Shown here in pieces: positions 15,811-23,661 of a stretch of DNA of 31,388 nt. A program made the position numbers and the translations under genes. Source of the DNA: a virus; the IMG/VR virus record IMGVR_UViG_3300043409_000277, positions 1 to 31,388 of that record. One strand, given 5' to 3'. The notes under the pieces were generated by a model that was not told where the DNA came from, searched no databases, and saw only the letters and a program-made list of their open reading frames with translations. Within the stretch, counting starts at the first letter, position 1, and every line of letters begins with the position of its first letter.

Positions 15811-16650
15811 ATGGCTACAATCAAAACCAGTGACATAGATCTTTCTGCGGTATCCTCTGGATACATTGAAGTTGCCCGAGAATACAGCGGAGGCGATGGT
15901 ACTGGTAGGCAGATAATTTACACATATCGCGGAAGCAAAAACGCTTTGCGTAGTGCTTCAGTTAACTGGGTTATTGCTGGAGGCAAATACCAAATTATTG
16001 AAAAAGGTCCGTACTCTGAAGCAACGGTTACTTTTTCTGGGACTAACTTTAATACCAATAATCCTACCGCTCTGCAACCGGCAGGAGATGAAGAACCGTC
16101 TCAGCGTTACGAGTTCAGGACTGAATACGTTGATGCTTCTTTGTTTGAACTGCCGCAAGTAAGAGCCGAGGCTAGAACATACATCTCAGAGGAAGAATAC
16201 TATTCAGCGGTCAAAGCTTCTGGAGATGATCCCAAGAACAACAAGCTCCCAATGTCACAAAGCCAATTTCCTTTGGCTTATGAATTGATTAAAAAGTTTG
16301 CTCGCGGTCAGACTAGCTTTCAGACCTCCCGCTGTTCATTGACTCGGATATCGTCTTATTCTGCTCTAAACGGATTGCCATCAACTCCACCGATTATATC
16401 AGCGGTGTATTCTGGAATTGTTCTTGCAAACAATAATCTGTTTCCTGCGTCAGTAAGAAACGTAATGCCGAGACCGCCGTTGAATCCCAATCTGACTCCA
16501 TCTGGGACAGCTTGGGCTTGGCTTAAAACAAACGACTCAACCTCACTGATGATTAAGACCAACCAAGTTGAGCGCAATGAGACTTGGACCTTTGCAGCTT
16601 GGGATCTTTTCGCATATCCTTACGACGTAGACCCTAGTTTACTCAGATAA
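15811..16650 (+). CDS. Tail protein downstream of tape measure, unassigned
   Basis: The 279-residue product is encoded one base after the tape measure gene. It is a soluble, mixed alpha-beta protein, with YIEVAREYSGGDGTGRQIIY near the start, an acidic helix (YISEEEYYSAVKASGDD) and a C-terminal NETWTFAAWDLFAYPYD. The position corresponds to distal tail or baseplate hub proteins in siphoviruses, but no distal-tail signature is clear. It probably belongs to the tail tip, as the following small genes and the 897-residue protein also do. Confidence 0.55.
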   Translation: MATIKTSDIDLSAVSSGYIEVAREYSGGDGTGRQIIYTYRGSKNALRSASVNWVIAGGKYQIIEKGPYSEATVTFSGTNFNTNNPTALQPAGDEEPSQRYEFRTEYVDASLFELPQVRAEARTYISEEEYYSAVKASGDDPKNNKLPMSQSQFPLAYELIKKFARGQTSFQTSRCSLTRISSYSALNGLPSTPPIISAVYSGIVLANNNLFPASVRNVMPRPPLNPNLTPSGTAWAWLKTNDSTSLMIKTNQVERNETWTFAAWDLFAYPYDVDPSLLR

Positions 16651-16666
16651 CCTAACCTAACATAAC

Positions 16667-17026
16667 ATGGCTGACGAAATCCAAATGACTGCTCGCTTGT
16701 ACGCTTCCAAAGGTGGAGCGTTTCTTCCGAGCGTAACATACACCAAGAGCGCGACAATGGCTGGAGTCGATATGGGTTCACAGACCCAATTGATTGGCAC
16801 CACCGTTGAAGCTCTAGACGTTCCGGTTGATGTAGCTAGTCCTTACAAGCTACTAATCGCCAACTTGGACAATACCAACTATGTTGAGCTTGGCTTTGTC
16901 TCTGGCACTTACACGATGCGGATTCCCGCTGGAGAGACGCTGCTGATGCCGTACGTTAGTGCGACGTTGTATCTCCTAGCGAATACCTCTGCCGTGACCA
17001 TCCAAGCGACGTTCTGCGAGATTTAA
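16667..17026 (+). CDS. Small tail-associated protein, copy 1 of a tandem duplication
   Basis: The 119-residue product is clearly related to the next gene: both begin MA[DN]EI and MxARLYASK, share a DMG motif, SPYKLLI / LPYKVLI followed by NLD, IPAGE and a TLYL / NLYL segment, and both end FCEI. It looks like a small beta-sandwich. Tandem copies suggest a heteromeric or dosage-related structural role in the tail. The leader is a short AC-rich tandem (CCTAACCTAACATAAC) without a Shine-Dalgarno sequence. The biochemical function is unknown. Confidence 0.65.
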   Translation: MADEIQMTARLYASKGGAFLPSVTYTKSATMAGVDMGSQTQLIGTTVEALDVPVDVASPYKLLIANLDNTNYVELGFVSGTYTMRIPAGETLLMPYVSATLYLLANTSAVTIQATFCEI

Positions 17027-17037
17027 CCAACTGAATT

Positions 17038-17403
17038 ATGGCAAACGAGATCGAAATGTCAGCTAGGTTGTATGCATCCAAAAACGGTGCATCAATCAAC
17101 TCGCAGACTTTTACCACTACATCAAACATGACTGGAACTGATATGGGTCAAAATACCCAAGATATCGGTTCCGCTGCTGATGAATTGCTGGATATTGCTG
17201 CCGATCTTTCTTTGCCGTACAAAGTTTTGATCAAGAACTTGGACTTGCAATATGCGGTCTATGTTGGAGTTTCCACTCCTTACCAATTCCAAATCCCTGC
17301 TGGAGAGTTCATGCTTATTCCGCGAGTTGACGCTAACCTGTATCTGAAAGCAGTCACCAGCGGATCAAGCGTCAAAGTCTTCGCTCAATTCTGCGAGATC
17401 TAA
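17038..17403 (+). CDS. Small tail-associated protein, copy 2 of a tandem duplication
   Basis: The 121-residue paralogue of the preceding gene is roughly 45% identical by eye, with the same length and the same motifs in order (ARLYASK, DMG, PYKVLI then NLD, IPAGE, NLYL, FCEI). The divergence shows the duplication is not recent. It overlaps the next gene by TAATG. Like its partner it is probably a beta-rich virion component at the tail tip. Confidence 0.65.
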   Translation: MANEIEMSARLYASKNGASINSQTFTTTSNMTGTDMGQNTQDIGSAADELLDIAADLSLPYKVLIKNLDLQYAVYVGVSTPYQFQIPAGEFMLIPRVDANLYLKAVTSGSSVKVFAQFCEI

Positions 17404-17615
17404 TGGCTGTAACACTACCATCTAAAGTTGCAGAGCGTGGTATGAAAGCCGAACACGCTCGCGCTATCAATCAACTGATTGACGTAGTCCGCAAGATTCA
17501 GCTTGTTGCCGGACCAGATCAAGCGATTGAGCAGACTCCGAATGGCACGACGCTCAAGATAAAGCAGACTGGAAAGACAGTTGTAACAACCTCGGAGGAA
17601 TCTTGGTTCTATTGA
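17403..17615 (+). CDS. Small hypothetical tail-region protein
   Basis: The 70-residue product starts in a TAATG overlap and ends one base before the large tail gene. It has a helix (EHARAINQLIDVVRKIQLV) followed by a beta-rich stretch (EQTPNGTTLKIKQTGKTVVT) ending in SWFY. This helix-then-strand layout is seen in small adaptor segments at the N-terminus of tail-tip or fibre proteins, so it may link the 897-residue protein to the tail. The family is not recognised. Confidence 0.55.
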   Translation: MAVTLPSKVAERGMKAEHARAINQLIDVVRKIQLVAGPDQAIEQTPNGTTLKIKQTGKTVVTTSEESWFY

Positions 17616-17616
17616 T

Positions 17617-20310
17617 ATGCCATTGGCAATTGATAGAAATGAAAAGATGTGGACTGCTCGCAATCTCAATGATCTATACGCGAGATTCGACAATAAGTGT
17701 GCCAGAACTTTAGACGGTAAGACTCCATATGTTCTGGGTCTTACGTCAAAAATACCTTTTGGTGTTACATACGATTATTCTAGAGATCCCGACACAAGCT
17801 TCTATGTAAACGGAAGCACTTTATCTCAAACTCAGATCGCAATTGAGCTTTCTAAGTTAGAGGTCAAGTATCAAGACAAAGAAGGCGGTCAGGTTTATCT
17901 TGATAAATACGTTACCACATTCAATTCTAACGAATGCAACATTGCGGCAATTCAAAAGTCTTTTGAGTTACACAAACGGATTGTTGATGGCATTGAATAC
18001 GATGTTCATTTAGGTTGGGACGATTGGGATTCTGGATATCTTTCTTACGTTAGGTCTTACTTTTCTTCAGTTAGCTCTGTTCCTTCATTACCTCCCGGTC
18101 GAATCCACAACCATAAGACCGCTGTCGCTGAGATCAAGATTGAAGGTATTTCTACTTTCAAGATTCTCAATTCCTACAAGCGGTTTGATTGCTGGCGAGT
18201 CCACAACTGTAGCAGCAAAGACATTACGGTATTTCTCCAATTGCCGGATCAATCAGCCGAACGCAAGACGGTCCCTGCAATGGGCTGTAGATCGTTTAGG
18301 AGACGCGCTGACGGCAGTTGGTTATCGACGTGGCGTGATGCTACTCCTTGCGTTTACTTCTTCCCTTACGTCGCTGGAGATGTTCCCTATTTTGCCGGTG
18401 GTCCACCAATGTACGGACAACCAGACTCGCTGTCTGTTTGTATGGAGCGATCTGCTAAAGCCAACAACATTGCCAATCCATTTATTGCGCTTCAGTGGAT
18501 GCGAGCGATGGGAGCTTGGGTAGATGCGCGATATATGCACGACATCCGCACAATGTATCCAGAATATGCGGACCCTACGGATGCTAATACTTTTATTGGA
18601 GACGCGATCTTTACTTGGGGACGCGCTAGAGTTCAGATTTACAGCAGTCTGACTAATGCTGTATTTGAAGATTACATAACAGTTTTCACGGGTGTTACAC
18701 TATTTACCGAGCAACTTAATCGCATAGGAATTAATGTACAAGTAAGCGGAGATGTTTTAGTAATGACCACTAAAAGACCTAATGCAATCATTCGGATTTA
18801 TCCTATTGATTGCAATGTGTTCTTTGGCGCGTCTGATCCGTATTGGCAGATTAATCCGACAACCACTAACATTTTAATTGGTTATCCAGAATACTATTAC
18901 ACTCAAGATGTAGCAGCACCGAACGCAGCAACTCAATGGCAAGCCGGTAACATTCCAACATGGATGGAGACAATGCGAGATCTTCGCAGACGCATTGCAG
19001 TCGAAGAAGGATTTCTTGTCAATTATGACGATGTAGTCGATATACCAGAGGAAAAAGTTGGAATTGTCAGGCTGACTCCTCTTGGATTAATGGCTGTAGC
19101 GTCAACGGCTCGCGGAATAGAAAATTATGATGCCAACGCTTTTAGTGATTTACCAAACTACGAGCGAACCGCCAACGTAATAGAGTTGCGGACAGATTTG
19201 AGGCCAAAAGGATTTGGCGTTGGTGCATGGATTGGCACTCCATACATATCAGCAAAAAAGACCTACATAATTGCTCAACCAAGCAATTACAGCGGTATGT
19301 ATGGTTACGTTTTCCCGCAGATTGGAACCGCAATTGGAAGTGCCAACTCTTATCCGGCAGTCAATTGTGCTTACGTTCCTTCTGGTGGACCGTGGGGATT
19401 CTCAAGCAGCGTCTACGATTACAATCTTGAGCGAGTATTCACCACAGATCCGCTGGTTCCGGCAATAACCAATGTATTCGGATCTGATTTCTGGATCAAT
19501 AAGTGGGGAGGAAAAGGTGGTGTTGACGCTTCTGTTAGAATACTTGGGCAACCAAATAAGACAGTACAAAGCAATGGTGTTGCTGATGATGTATTCAAAG
19601 ACAGGAACAACGCTGCAATGGCTTGTTTGGCTCCGTGGTACACTCAGATTTCTGTTACAACAACAGAACAAGCTTACATTGCAGACATTAGATGGACCTC
19701 ATCCACCTATTTTAATCTTCAGTATAGCTCAACGGCTAACGCTAATGATTACGATGGAATCGGTCAGTTCTATCATAAGATTCCAAAATCCGCTTTTCTT
19801 TGGAACTTGTTAGAAGCGCACGTTGCTGGATGGAATAGAGCGGTTCCTTTGGGTCACGGTGAGGATTGGTGTCCCATCTATAGTTTTGGTGCTTCGGGAC
19901 TTTTGCAGGGATCTAGATTAGGAATCTTGATGCCAAAGGACACAACCGTAACTTGTTTGGATCTATCAGAGGGACCGTGTTTCTTTATTAATGAACATCA
20001 ATACGACTCGTTTCTAGCAAATGGTGTTCAGGCTAAAAAACTGTATGACACTACATTATCCCAATACTATTGGGTTGTCAGTCAAACAGAGCTTGCAAGT
20101 TATTGTAGATCAAAAGGATTTACCTCGTTCAACTTTGATTGCAAAAACCAAGTCATCAGCGCATCTGAGGCAATAATTACACCGGCAACCGTGTGGAGAG
20201 AAATGCGCTCCAACGGATTTGGAGAGACCGTTGTTGAAGCCAACTACGTTGACGTAAGTAATGGCGATCTCTACCGGAAGATTCGTCTGGTTGACTTGGA
20301 TGTCGCTTGA
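17617..20310 (+). CDS. Large tail-tip / receptor-binding candidate protein
   Basis: At 897 residues this is the largest protein in the window and the last gene of the tail module. It is aromatic- and Asp/Asn-rich with scattered cysteines, and has beta-rich phrases such as VYFFPYVAGDVPYFAGGPP and YISAKKTYIIAQPSNYSGMY. No enzymatic motif or membrane segment was recognised. Size and position make a tail spike, baseplate or receptor-binding role likely, but no known domain was identified. Its stop codon lies within the -35 element of the next promoter (20307-20312). Confidence 0.6.
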   Translation: MPLAIDRNEKMWTARNLNDLYARFDNKCARTLDGKTPYVLGLTSKIPFGVTYDYSRDPDTSFYVNGSTLSQTQIAIELSKLEVKYQDKEGGQVYLDKYVTTFNSNECNIAAIQKSFELHKRIVDGIEYDVHLGWDDWDSGYLSYVRSYFSSVSSVPSLPPGRIHNHKTAVAEIKIEGISTFKILNSYKRFDCWRVHNCSSKDITVFLQLPDQSAERKTVPAMGCRSFRRRADGSWLSTWRDATPCVYFFPYVAGDVPYFAGGPPMYGQPDSLSVCMERSAKANNIANPFIALQWMRAMGAWVDARYMHDIRTMYPEYADPTDANTFIGDAIFTWGRARVQIYSSLTNAVFEDYITVFTGVTLFTEQLNRIGINVQVSGDVLVMTTKRPNAIIRIYPIDCNVFFGASDPYWQINPTTTNILIGYPEYYYTQDVAAPNAATQWQAGNIPTWMETMRDLRRRIAVEEGFLVNYDDVVDIPEEKVGIVRLTPLGLMAVASTARGIENYDANAFSDLPNYERTANVIELRTDLRPKGFGVGAWIGTPYISAKKTYIIAQPSNYSGMYGYVFPQIGTAIGSANSYPAVNCAYVPSGGPWGFSSSVYDYNLERVFTTDPLVPAITNVFGSDFWINKWGGKGGVDASVRILGQPNKTVQSNGVADDVFKDRNNAAMACLAPWYTQISVTTTEQAYIADIRWTSSTYFNLQYSSTANANDYDGIGQFYHKIPKSAFLWNLLEAHVAGWNRAVPLGHGEDWCPIYSFGASGLLQGSRLGILMPKDTTVTCLDLSEGPCFFINEHQYDSFLANGVQAKKLYDTTLSQYYWVVSQTELASYCRSKGFTSFNFDCKNQVISASEAIITPATVWREMRSNGFGETVVEANYVDVSNGDLYRKIRLVDLDVA

Positions 20311-20334
20311 CATTAACCCACCGTTGGGTTTACG
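20307..20334 (+). promoter_or_regulatory. Promoter with embedded dyad operator (copy 1)
   Basis: A perfect -35 (TTGACA, 20307-20312), a 16-base spacer and a weak -10 (TTTACG, 20329-20334) lie before the recombination genes. The spacer holds AACCCA-CCGT-TGGGTT (20315-20330), a perfect 6-base dyad around a CG centre. The same arrangement (TTGAC, four bases, CCCANCGNTGGGTTTANGGT) occurs at 23584-23613. A dyad between -35 and -10 is a classic repressor-binding position; a short RNA hairpin is the alternative reading. Confidence 0.6.
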
Positions 20335-20346
20335 GTCTCCCTGTCG

Positions 20347-20541
20347 ATGAAATGTCCCTCCTGCAACTGCATTTTTGCCGTAAGTCTTCGCGAGATCGCG
20401 AAGGAATTGGGCGGGTCAAAATCAACGGCAAAAGCCTCCGCTTCCCGAGCAAACGGAAAGCGTGGAGGCAGACCGAAAACCTATGAAAAACGAACTAATA
20501 CCGAGTCAGAAACAGTCCGCGCTATCGGTGATGGCCGGTAA
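20347..20541 (+). CDS. Zinc-finger-like mini-protein with basic tail
   Basis: The 64-residue product starts MKCPSCNC, a CxxCxC cluster that could bind zinc, followed by an HTH-like helix pair (SLREIAKELGGSKSTAKASA) and a basic segment (ANGKRGGRPKTYEKR) of the type common in small phage DNA-binding proteins. It is the first gene after the promoter at 20307, with a very short leader, and its 3' end overlaps the RecT gene by 59 bases. It may regulate the recombination operon or bind DNA non-specifically. The function is not established. Confidence 0.55.
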   Translation: MKCPSCNCIFAVSLREIAKELGGSKSTAKASASRANGKRGGRPKTYEKRTNTESETVRAIGDGR

Positions 20542-21169
20542 ATTCAGCGTCGAGCCGATCAAGCTGCTCGATACTCTCCGCGCTACTCTGATGCCGAAAG
20601 CTACCAATGAGGAGCTTCTGGCGTTTGTGGTCACTGCAAATCAGTACGACCTGAATCCATTCACTAAGGAGATTTACGCATTCCCCGGTCGCTCTGGAGG
20701 GATTACTCCAGTGGTCTCAGTGGACGGCTGGATTAAGCTGATGAATCGGCATCCACAGTTTGACGGCATCCAGTTCCGCACTGATGACGTTGACGGCAAG
20801 CCATTTTCAGTGACCGCAACCATCTACCTCAAAGATCGCTCGCGTCCCGTGGAGATCACAGAGTTCTTCAGCGAGTGCAACCGGAATAGCGAACCGTGGA
20901 AAGTCAATCCCCGCCGAATGCTCCGACACAAAGCGTTGATCCAGTGCGCTCGCGTAGCGTTTGGGTTCTCTGGAATCGTGGATGACGAGGAGGCTGTCCC
21001 TCCGCAGGTGCAAGTCAACGTCACGCCAAGCCGTCCAATATTCCGCAGCAAGCTGGAGCCGAAGGTGGAGCCGCAACCGCATGAGTTCTTGCCGGAGAAC
21101 AACCCGATCCCCACCGCTACGATCCAACCCACTGAAGCCATTCTAAACGAAGGGAAGTCCAATGAATGA
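20483..21169 (+). CDS. recT: RecT/Bet-family single-strand annealing recombinase
   Basis: The 228-residue product from ATG 20483 (GGAGG lies 14 bases upstream; GTG 20462 is the alternative start) shows the Bet/RecT core: MPKATNEELLAFVVTANQYD, LNPFTKEIYAFPGRSGG, VVSVDGWIKLMNRHPQFDGI and later RMLRHKALIQCARVAFGFSG. These proteins anneal complementary single strands during phage recombination and work with a partner exonuclease, here probably the next gene. The C-terminus (about 180-228) is Pro-rich and probably disordered. The stop overlaps the next gene by 8 bases. Confidence 0.9.
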   Translation: MKNELIPSQKQSALSVMAGKFSVEPIKLLDTLRATLMPKATNEELLAFVVTANQYDLNPFTKEIYAFPGRSGGITPVVSVDGWIKLMNRHPQFDGIQFRTDDVDGKPFSVTATIYLKDRSRPVEITEFFSECNRNSEPWKVNPRRMLRHKALIQCARVAFGFSGIVDDEEAVPPQVQVNVTPSRPIFRSKLEPKVEPQPHEFLPENNPIPTATIQPTEAILNEGKSNE

Positions 21170-22277
21170 CGAGCGCAGTGGCCTACCGTCAGCATCAGCG
21201 GCTTCTCGCTACGCTGCTTGTCTGGGGAGTTGGGAGTTAGAGCGTCAAGTGGCTGAAGTCGAGTCCAGTGGGGACGCAGCGACCGGCAACCGCATCCACG
21301 CCGCTCTGGGGTTGGAGCCGGTCAGCAATCTCACTACAGACGAGACCTACATCATCGACCGCTGCCGAGAGCAGGAATTGGAACTTGTAAAACAAGTCTT
21401 CGCAACCTCCACCGAGGAGCCGCAAGTCTTCCGCGAGAAGCGGCTGTGGAGCCTCCAGAACTACGGTCTCGGTCAAGAAGATAAGCGTCTGTGGAGCGGT
21501 AAACCTGACGTTGTCTACGTCGAGAACAACCGCGCTCTAATCATCGACTACAAGAGCGGCAGGGGGACAGTCGAGAACGCAGCCGAGAACCTCCAGTTGC
21601 GCTGTCTAGTCGCGCTCCTGCATGAGTCTTTCGGATTCACGCTGGAAGAGGTCACGGTCGCAATCATCCAACCTCTAGCTGGACCTCCAAGCGTTGCATC
21701 CTACGAGCTAGGAGATCTGATGGATGCGGTGCGTGAGTCGCAGTCCCTGATGGCCGCGATCATGCAACCGGATCAACCGCGCACTCCATCAGAGTCAGCT
21801 TGCAAGTATTGTAAGGGAAAACCCTATTGCTCCGAAGCTCGCGAACTGGCGGTCACAGGACCACTCGCCAACGCTCCAGAAGGCATCACGCCGGACGCGA
21901 TTGCATCAACCCTGACATCCAGCCATCTAGCGCAATTCCTTAACAGAGCGGCTCAAGCGGAGGCGGTTATTGAAGCTTGCAAGTCAGAGGCTCGACGGCG
22001 GTTAGGCGAAGGAGAAACCATTGAAGGATGGACTCTCAAAGACGGTTCTGTCCGCGAGTCTATTACGACTCCTGAAATAGTTGCGTCTCGGTTTCTAGAG
22101 TTGGGAACCTACGAGCAGCTTTCCGCCGCGATCACGATCAACAAGACCAAGCTCAAAGATGCGGTCAAACTCGCCACTCAAACCAAAGGCCGCGAGCTAG
22201 AAGCCAAGCTAACCGCGCTGCTCGACGGATGCACTGAAAGCAAGACCGGACAGCCAATACTGACCCGAATCAAATGA
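21162..22277 (+). CDS. RecB/Cas4-like PD-(D/E)XK exonuclease (DUF2800-type)
   Basis: The 371-residue product carries a PD-(D/E)XK core: H46 in GNRIHAAL, D116 in SGKPDVVYV, and D129-x-K131 in IIDYKSGRG, followed by a QLRCL helix. C20 near the N-terminus together with C214, C217 and C223 (CKYCKGKPYC) matches the one-plus-three cysteine layout of iron-sulphur Cas4/AddB-type nucleases. It follows RecT, has a good AGGGAAG ribosome-binding site, and probably resects DNA ends to supply single strands for RecT. The C-terminal third is helical and may be a separate domain. Confidence 0.85.
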   Translation: MNDERSGLPSASAASRYAACLGSWELERQVAEVESSGDAATGNRIHAALGLEPVSNLTTDETYIIDRCREQELELVKQVFATSTEEPQVFREKRLWSLQNYGLGQEDKRLWSGKPDVVYVENNRALIIDYKSGRGTVENAAENLQLRCLVALLHESFGFTLEEVTVAIIQPLAGPPSVASYELGDLMDAVRESQSLMAAIMQPDQPRTPSESACKYCKGKPYCSEARELAVTGPLANAPEGITPDAIASTLTSSHLAQFLNRAAQAEAVIEACKSEARRRLGEGETIEGWTLKDGSVRESITTPEIVASRFLELGTYEQLSAAITINKTKLKDAVKLATQTKGRELEAKLTALLDGCTESKTGQPILTRIK

Positions 22278-22708
22278 ATCAAACCCATCCGATGGAACTT
22301 GTGCGCGACTTTATGCGTACCTACCAGCAACTTGTCCCTAAAAGCCCCATCCTCCCAGATCCGGTGACGCAAAATCTGCGATACCGGCTCATCGACGAGG
22401 AGGCTCAGGAGTTAGCCGCAGCTACCAACCCGAAAGAGTACCTCGACGCAGTTGGCGACCTCTTGTATGTGGTGTACGGAGCCGCGCTTGCCGCTGGCTT
22501 TAGTCCGCATCAAGTCGATGCTGCGTTCACCGAGATCCACCGCAGCAACATGAGCAAAGTCTGGACGGACGATGAGATTGACTCCATCCCTGCTGATTGC
22601 CGGTCAACTCGCGTAGGGGACAATCGACACATTGTCCGCAGGAGTGACGGCAAGATCGCGAAGTCTCCATCCTACTCCCCCGCTCGACTGGAGGGATTTA
22701 CGCGATGA
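22274..22708 (+). CDS. MazG-like nucleotide pyrophosphohydrolase
   Basis: The 144-residue product contains the all-alpha NTP pyrophosphatase signature: DEEAQELAAA (acidic residues 41-46) and, after a turn, DAVGDLLYVVYG (D58, D62), which bind Mg and hydrolyse non-canonical or ribo-NTPs. The C-terminus has RRSDGKIAKSPSYSPARL, a segment seen in phage members of the PRA-PH/MazG group. It may clean the nucleotide pool or affect host (p)ppGpp signalling; that is inference. It is coupled by ATGA to the nuclease and to the next gene. Confidence 0.85.
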   Translation: MNQTHPMELVRDFMRTYQQLVPKSPILPDPVTQNLRYRLIDEEAQELAAATNPKEYLDAVGDLLYVVYGAALAAGFSPHQVDAAFTEIHRSNMSKVWTDDEIDSIPADCRSTRVGDNRHIVRRSDGKIAKSPSYSPARLEGFTR

Positions 22709-23034
22709 GGCATCTATGGGCCAGAGGCTTTGGACGGCTCCACAGTGACGCTGAAATCATTACCACAGACGACGGAAAACAGTTCCTGATCGCCGTGATT
22801 GAGTTTGAAAAACGCACTTTGGGCAACGGGAAGTCGTATGCTCAACGGGTCACATTCCGCTCGTTTGATCACGAGGATATGGACTCGGTAAATCTGCTCA
22901 CCGAGGGGACGCATATCATGTTCGACGGTGACTGCGATGCCGTCGCGGATAAGTCGAGTACCGGCTGGTGGTACGCAAACCCGAGGATAACCGGACGCAT
23001 CAGCGAAATCATCCCTTCAGGACATGAATCTTAG
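22705..23034 (+). CDS. OB-fold-like protein, possible second ssDNA-binding protein
   Basis: The 109-residue product is a strand-rich acidic protein (FGRLHSDAEIITTDDGKQFL, RVTFRSFDHEDMDSVNLL, EGTHIMFDGDCDAV, GWWYANPRITGRISEI) with the alternating pattern and terminal Trp/Tyr stretch seen in OB folds such as SSB or PriB. It lies among recombination genes, overlaps RusA by 11 bases, and may protect single strands made by the exonuclease. A clearer SSB is encoded at 30299. The fold is inferred from pattern only. Confidence 0.55.
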   Translation: MRHLWARGFGRLHSDAEIITTDDGKQFLIAVIEFEKRTLGNGKSYAQRVTFRSFDHEDMDSVNLLTEGTHIMFDGDCDAVADKSSTGWWYANPRITGRISEIIPSGHES

Positions 23035-23446
23035 CTTTTTTGCAGCCGGAATCCCGAAGGCTCAACCTCGGGTAAAAGCCTTCGTTCGCGGAGGTCACGC
23101 TGGAATTTACACGCCGGACGGAGCGGAGACTTGGAAGCAAGAGGTTAGGCGACAAGCCATTGCAAACGCTCCAGAATCGCTTGTGGGAGGAGTTGTTCGC
23201 GTGGAGCTAGACTTCTTCCTCCCGAGACCAAAAGCGCATCTGACCAAGCACGGGACGCCGAAAGCAAAATCACCAATCTGGCATTGCAAAAAACCAGATC
23301 TGGACAACCTGATCAAAGCCGTTACGGATGCGATCACAGACACTCAGCGAGTCTGGCTGGATGATTCGCAAATCTGCCAAATTACCGCTACGAAAACCTA
23401 CGCGCTTCAAGCCGTTGGATGCAGCGTGAGAATCTCGTCAGAATAG
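23024..23446 (+). CDS. rusA: RusA-type Holliday junction resolvase
   Basis: The 140-residue product matches RusA in length and motifs: N-terminal GIPKAQPRVKAF, ELDFFLPRPK, and the catalytic block KPDLDNLIKAVTDAI (D92, D94) followed by WLDDSQI (D113/D114). RusA cuts four-way junctions and is a common phage replacement for RuvC, resolving recombination or replication intermediates before packaging. It is the last gene of the recombination operon and is followed by a structured element and a terminator. Confidence 0.92.
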   Translation: MNLSFFAAGIPKAQPRVKAFVRGGHAGIYTPDGAETWKQEVRRQAIANAPESLVGGVVRVELDFFLPRPKAHLTKHGTPKAKSPIWHCKKPDLDNLIKAVTDAITDTQRVWLDDSQICQITATKTYALQAVGCSVRISSE

Positions 23447-23453
23447 CCTCTCA

Positions 23454-23522
23454 GAAATCGCGGAATGGTACGCAGGGAGATCCTGCGGCAGGTGATTTCA
23501 CCGCACGAAACACCGCGATTTC
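23454..23522 (+). ncRNA. Structured intergenic element, three-way-junction-like
   Basis: GAAATCGCGG (23454-23463) pairs perfectly with CCGCGATTTC (23513-23522). Inside lie two further hairpins: CGCAGG/CCTGCG (23471-23476/23482-23487, 5-base loop) and GGTG/CACC (23491-23494/23499-23502). TGCGG/CCGCA (23484-23488/23501-23505) is an alternative, mutually exclusive pairing. The element sits between the RusA stop and a terminator. It could be a small RNA, an mRNA 3'-end element or a replication-origin cruciform. Only the base pairing is visible. Confidence 0.5.
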
Positions 23523-23523
23523 C

Positions 23524-23542
23524 TCAGCATTTTGCTGATTTT
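23524..23542 (+). terminator. Rho-independent terminator after rusA operon
   Basis: TCAGCA (23524-23529) pairs with TGCTGA (23533-23538) around a TTT loop and is followed by TTTT (23539-23542). The stem is short and AT-containing, so efficiency may be modest, but it lies between the end of the recombination operon and a new promoter at 23584. Confidence 0.55.
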
Positions 23543-23583
23543 AGAGCCTCTGAAATAAATCTGAAGAAAAATGTAATCTCTTG

Positions 23584-23611
23584 TTGACGATATCCCAACG
23601 ATGGGTTTAAG
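23584..23611 (+). promoter_or_regulatory. Promoter with embedded dyad operator (copy 2)
   Basis: A -35 (TTGACG, 23584-23589), a 16-base spacer and a -10 (TTTAAG, 23606-23611) precede the accessory gene run. The spacer contains CCCA-ACGA-TGGG (23594-23605). Position and sequence repeat those of the element at 20307, including GGGTTTANGGT over the -10. The two early operons are therefore probably co-regulated by one factor binding the dyad. The 23543-23661 stretch around it holds no ORF that I can support. Confidence 0.6.
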
Positions 23612-23661
23612 GTAGCTCCATCGAAGGCAACGAAGCCGACGAAGAAACCGAAAGAATACGA

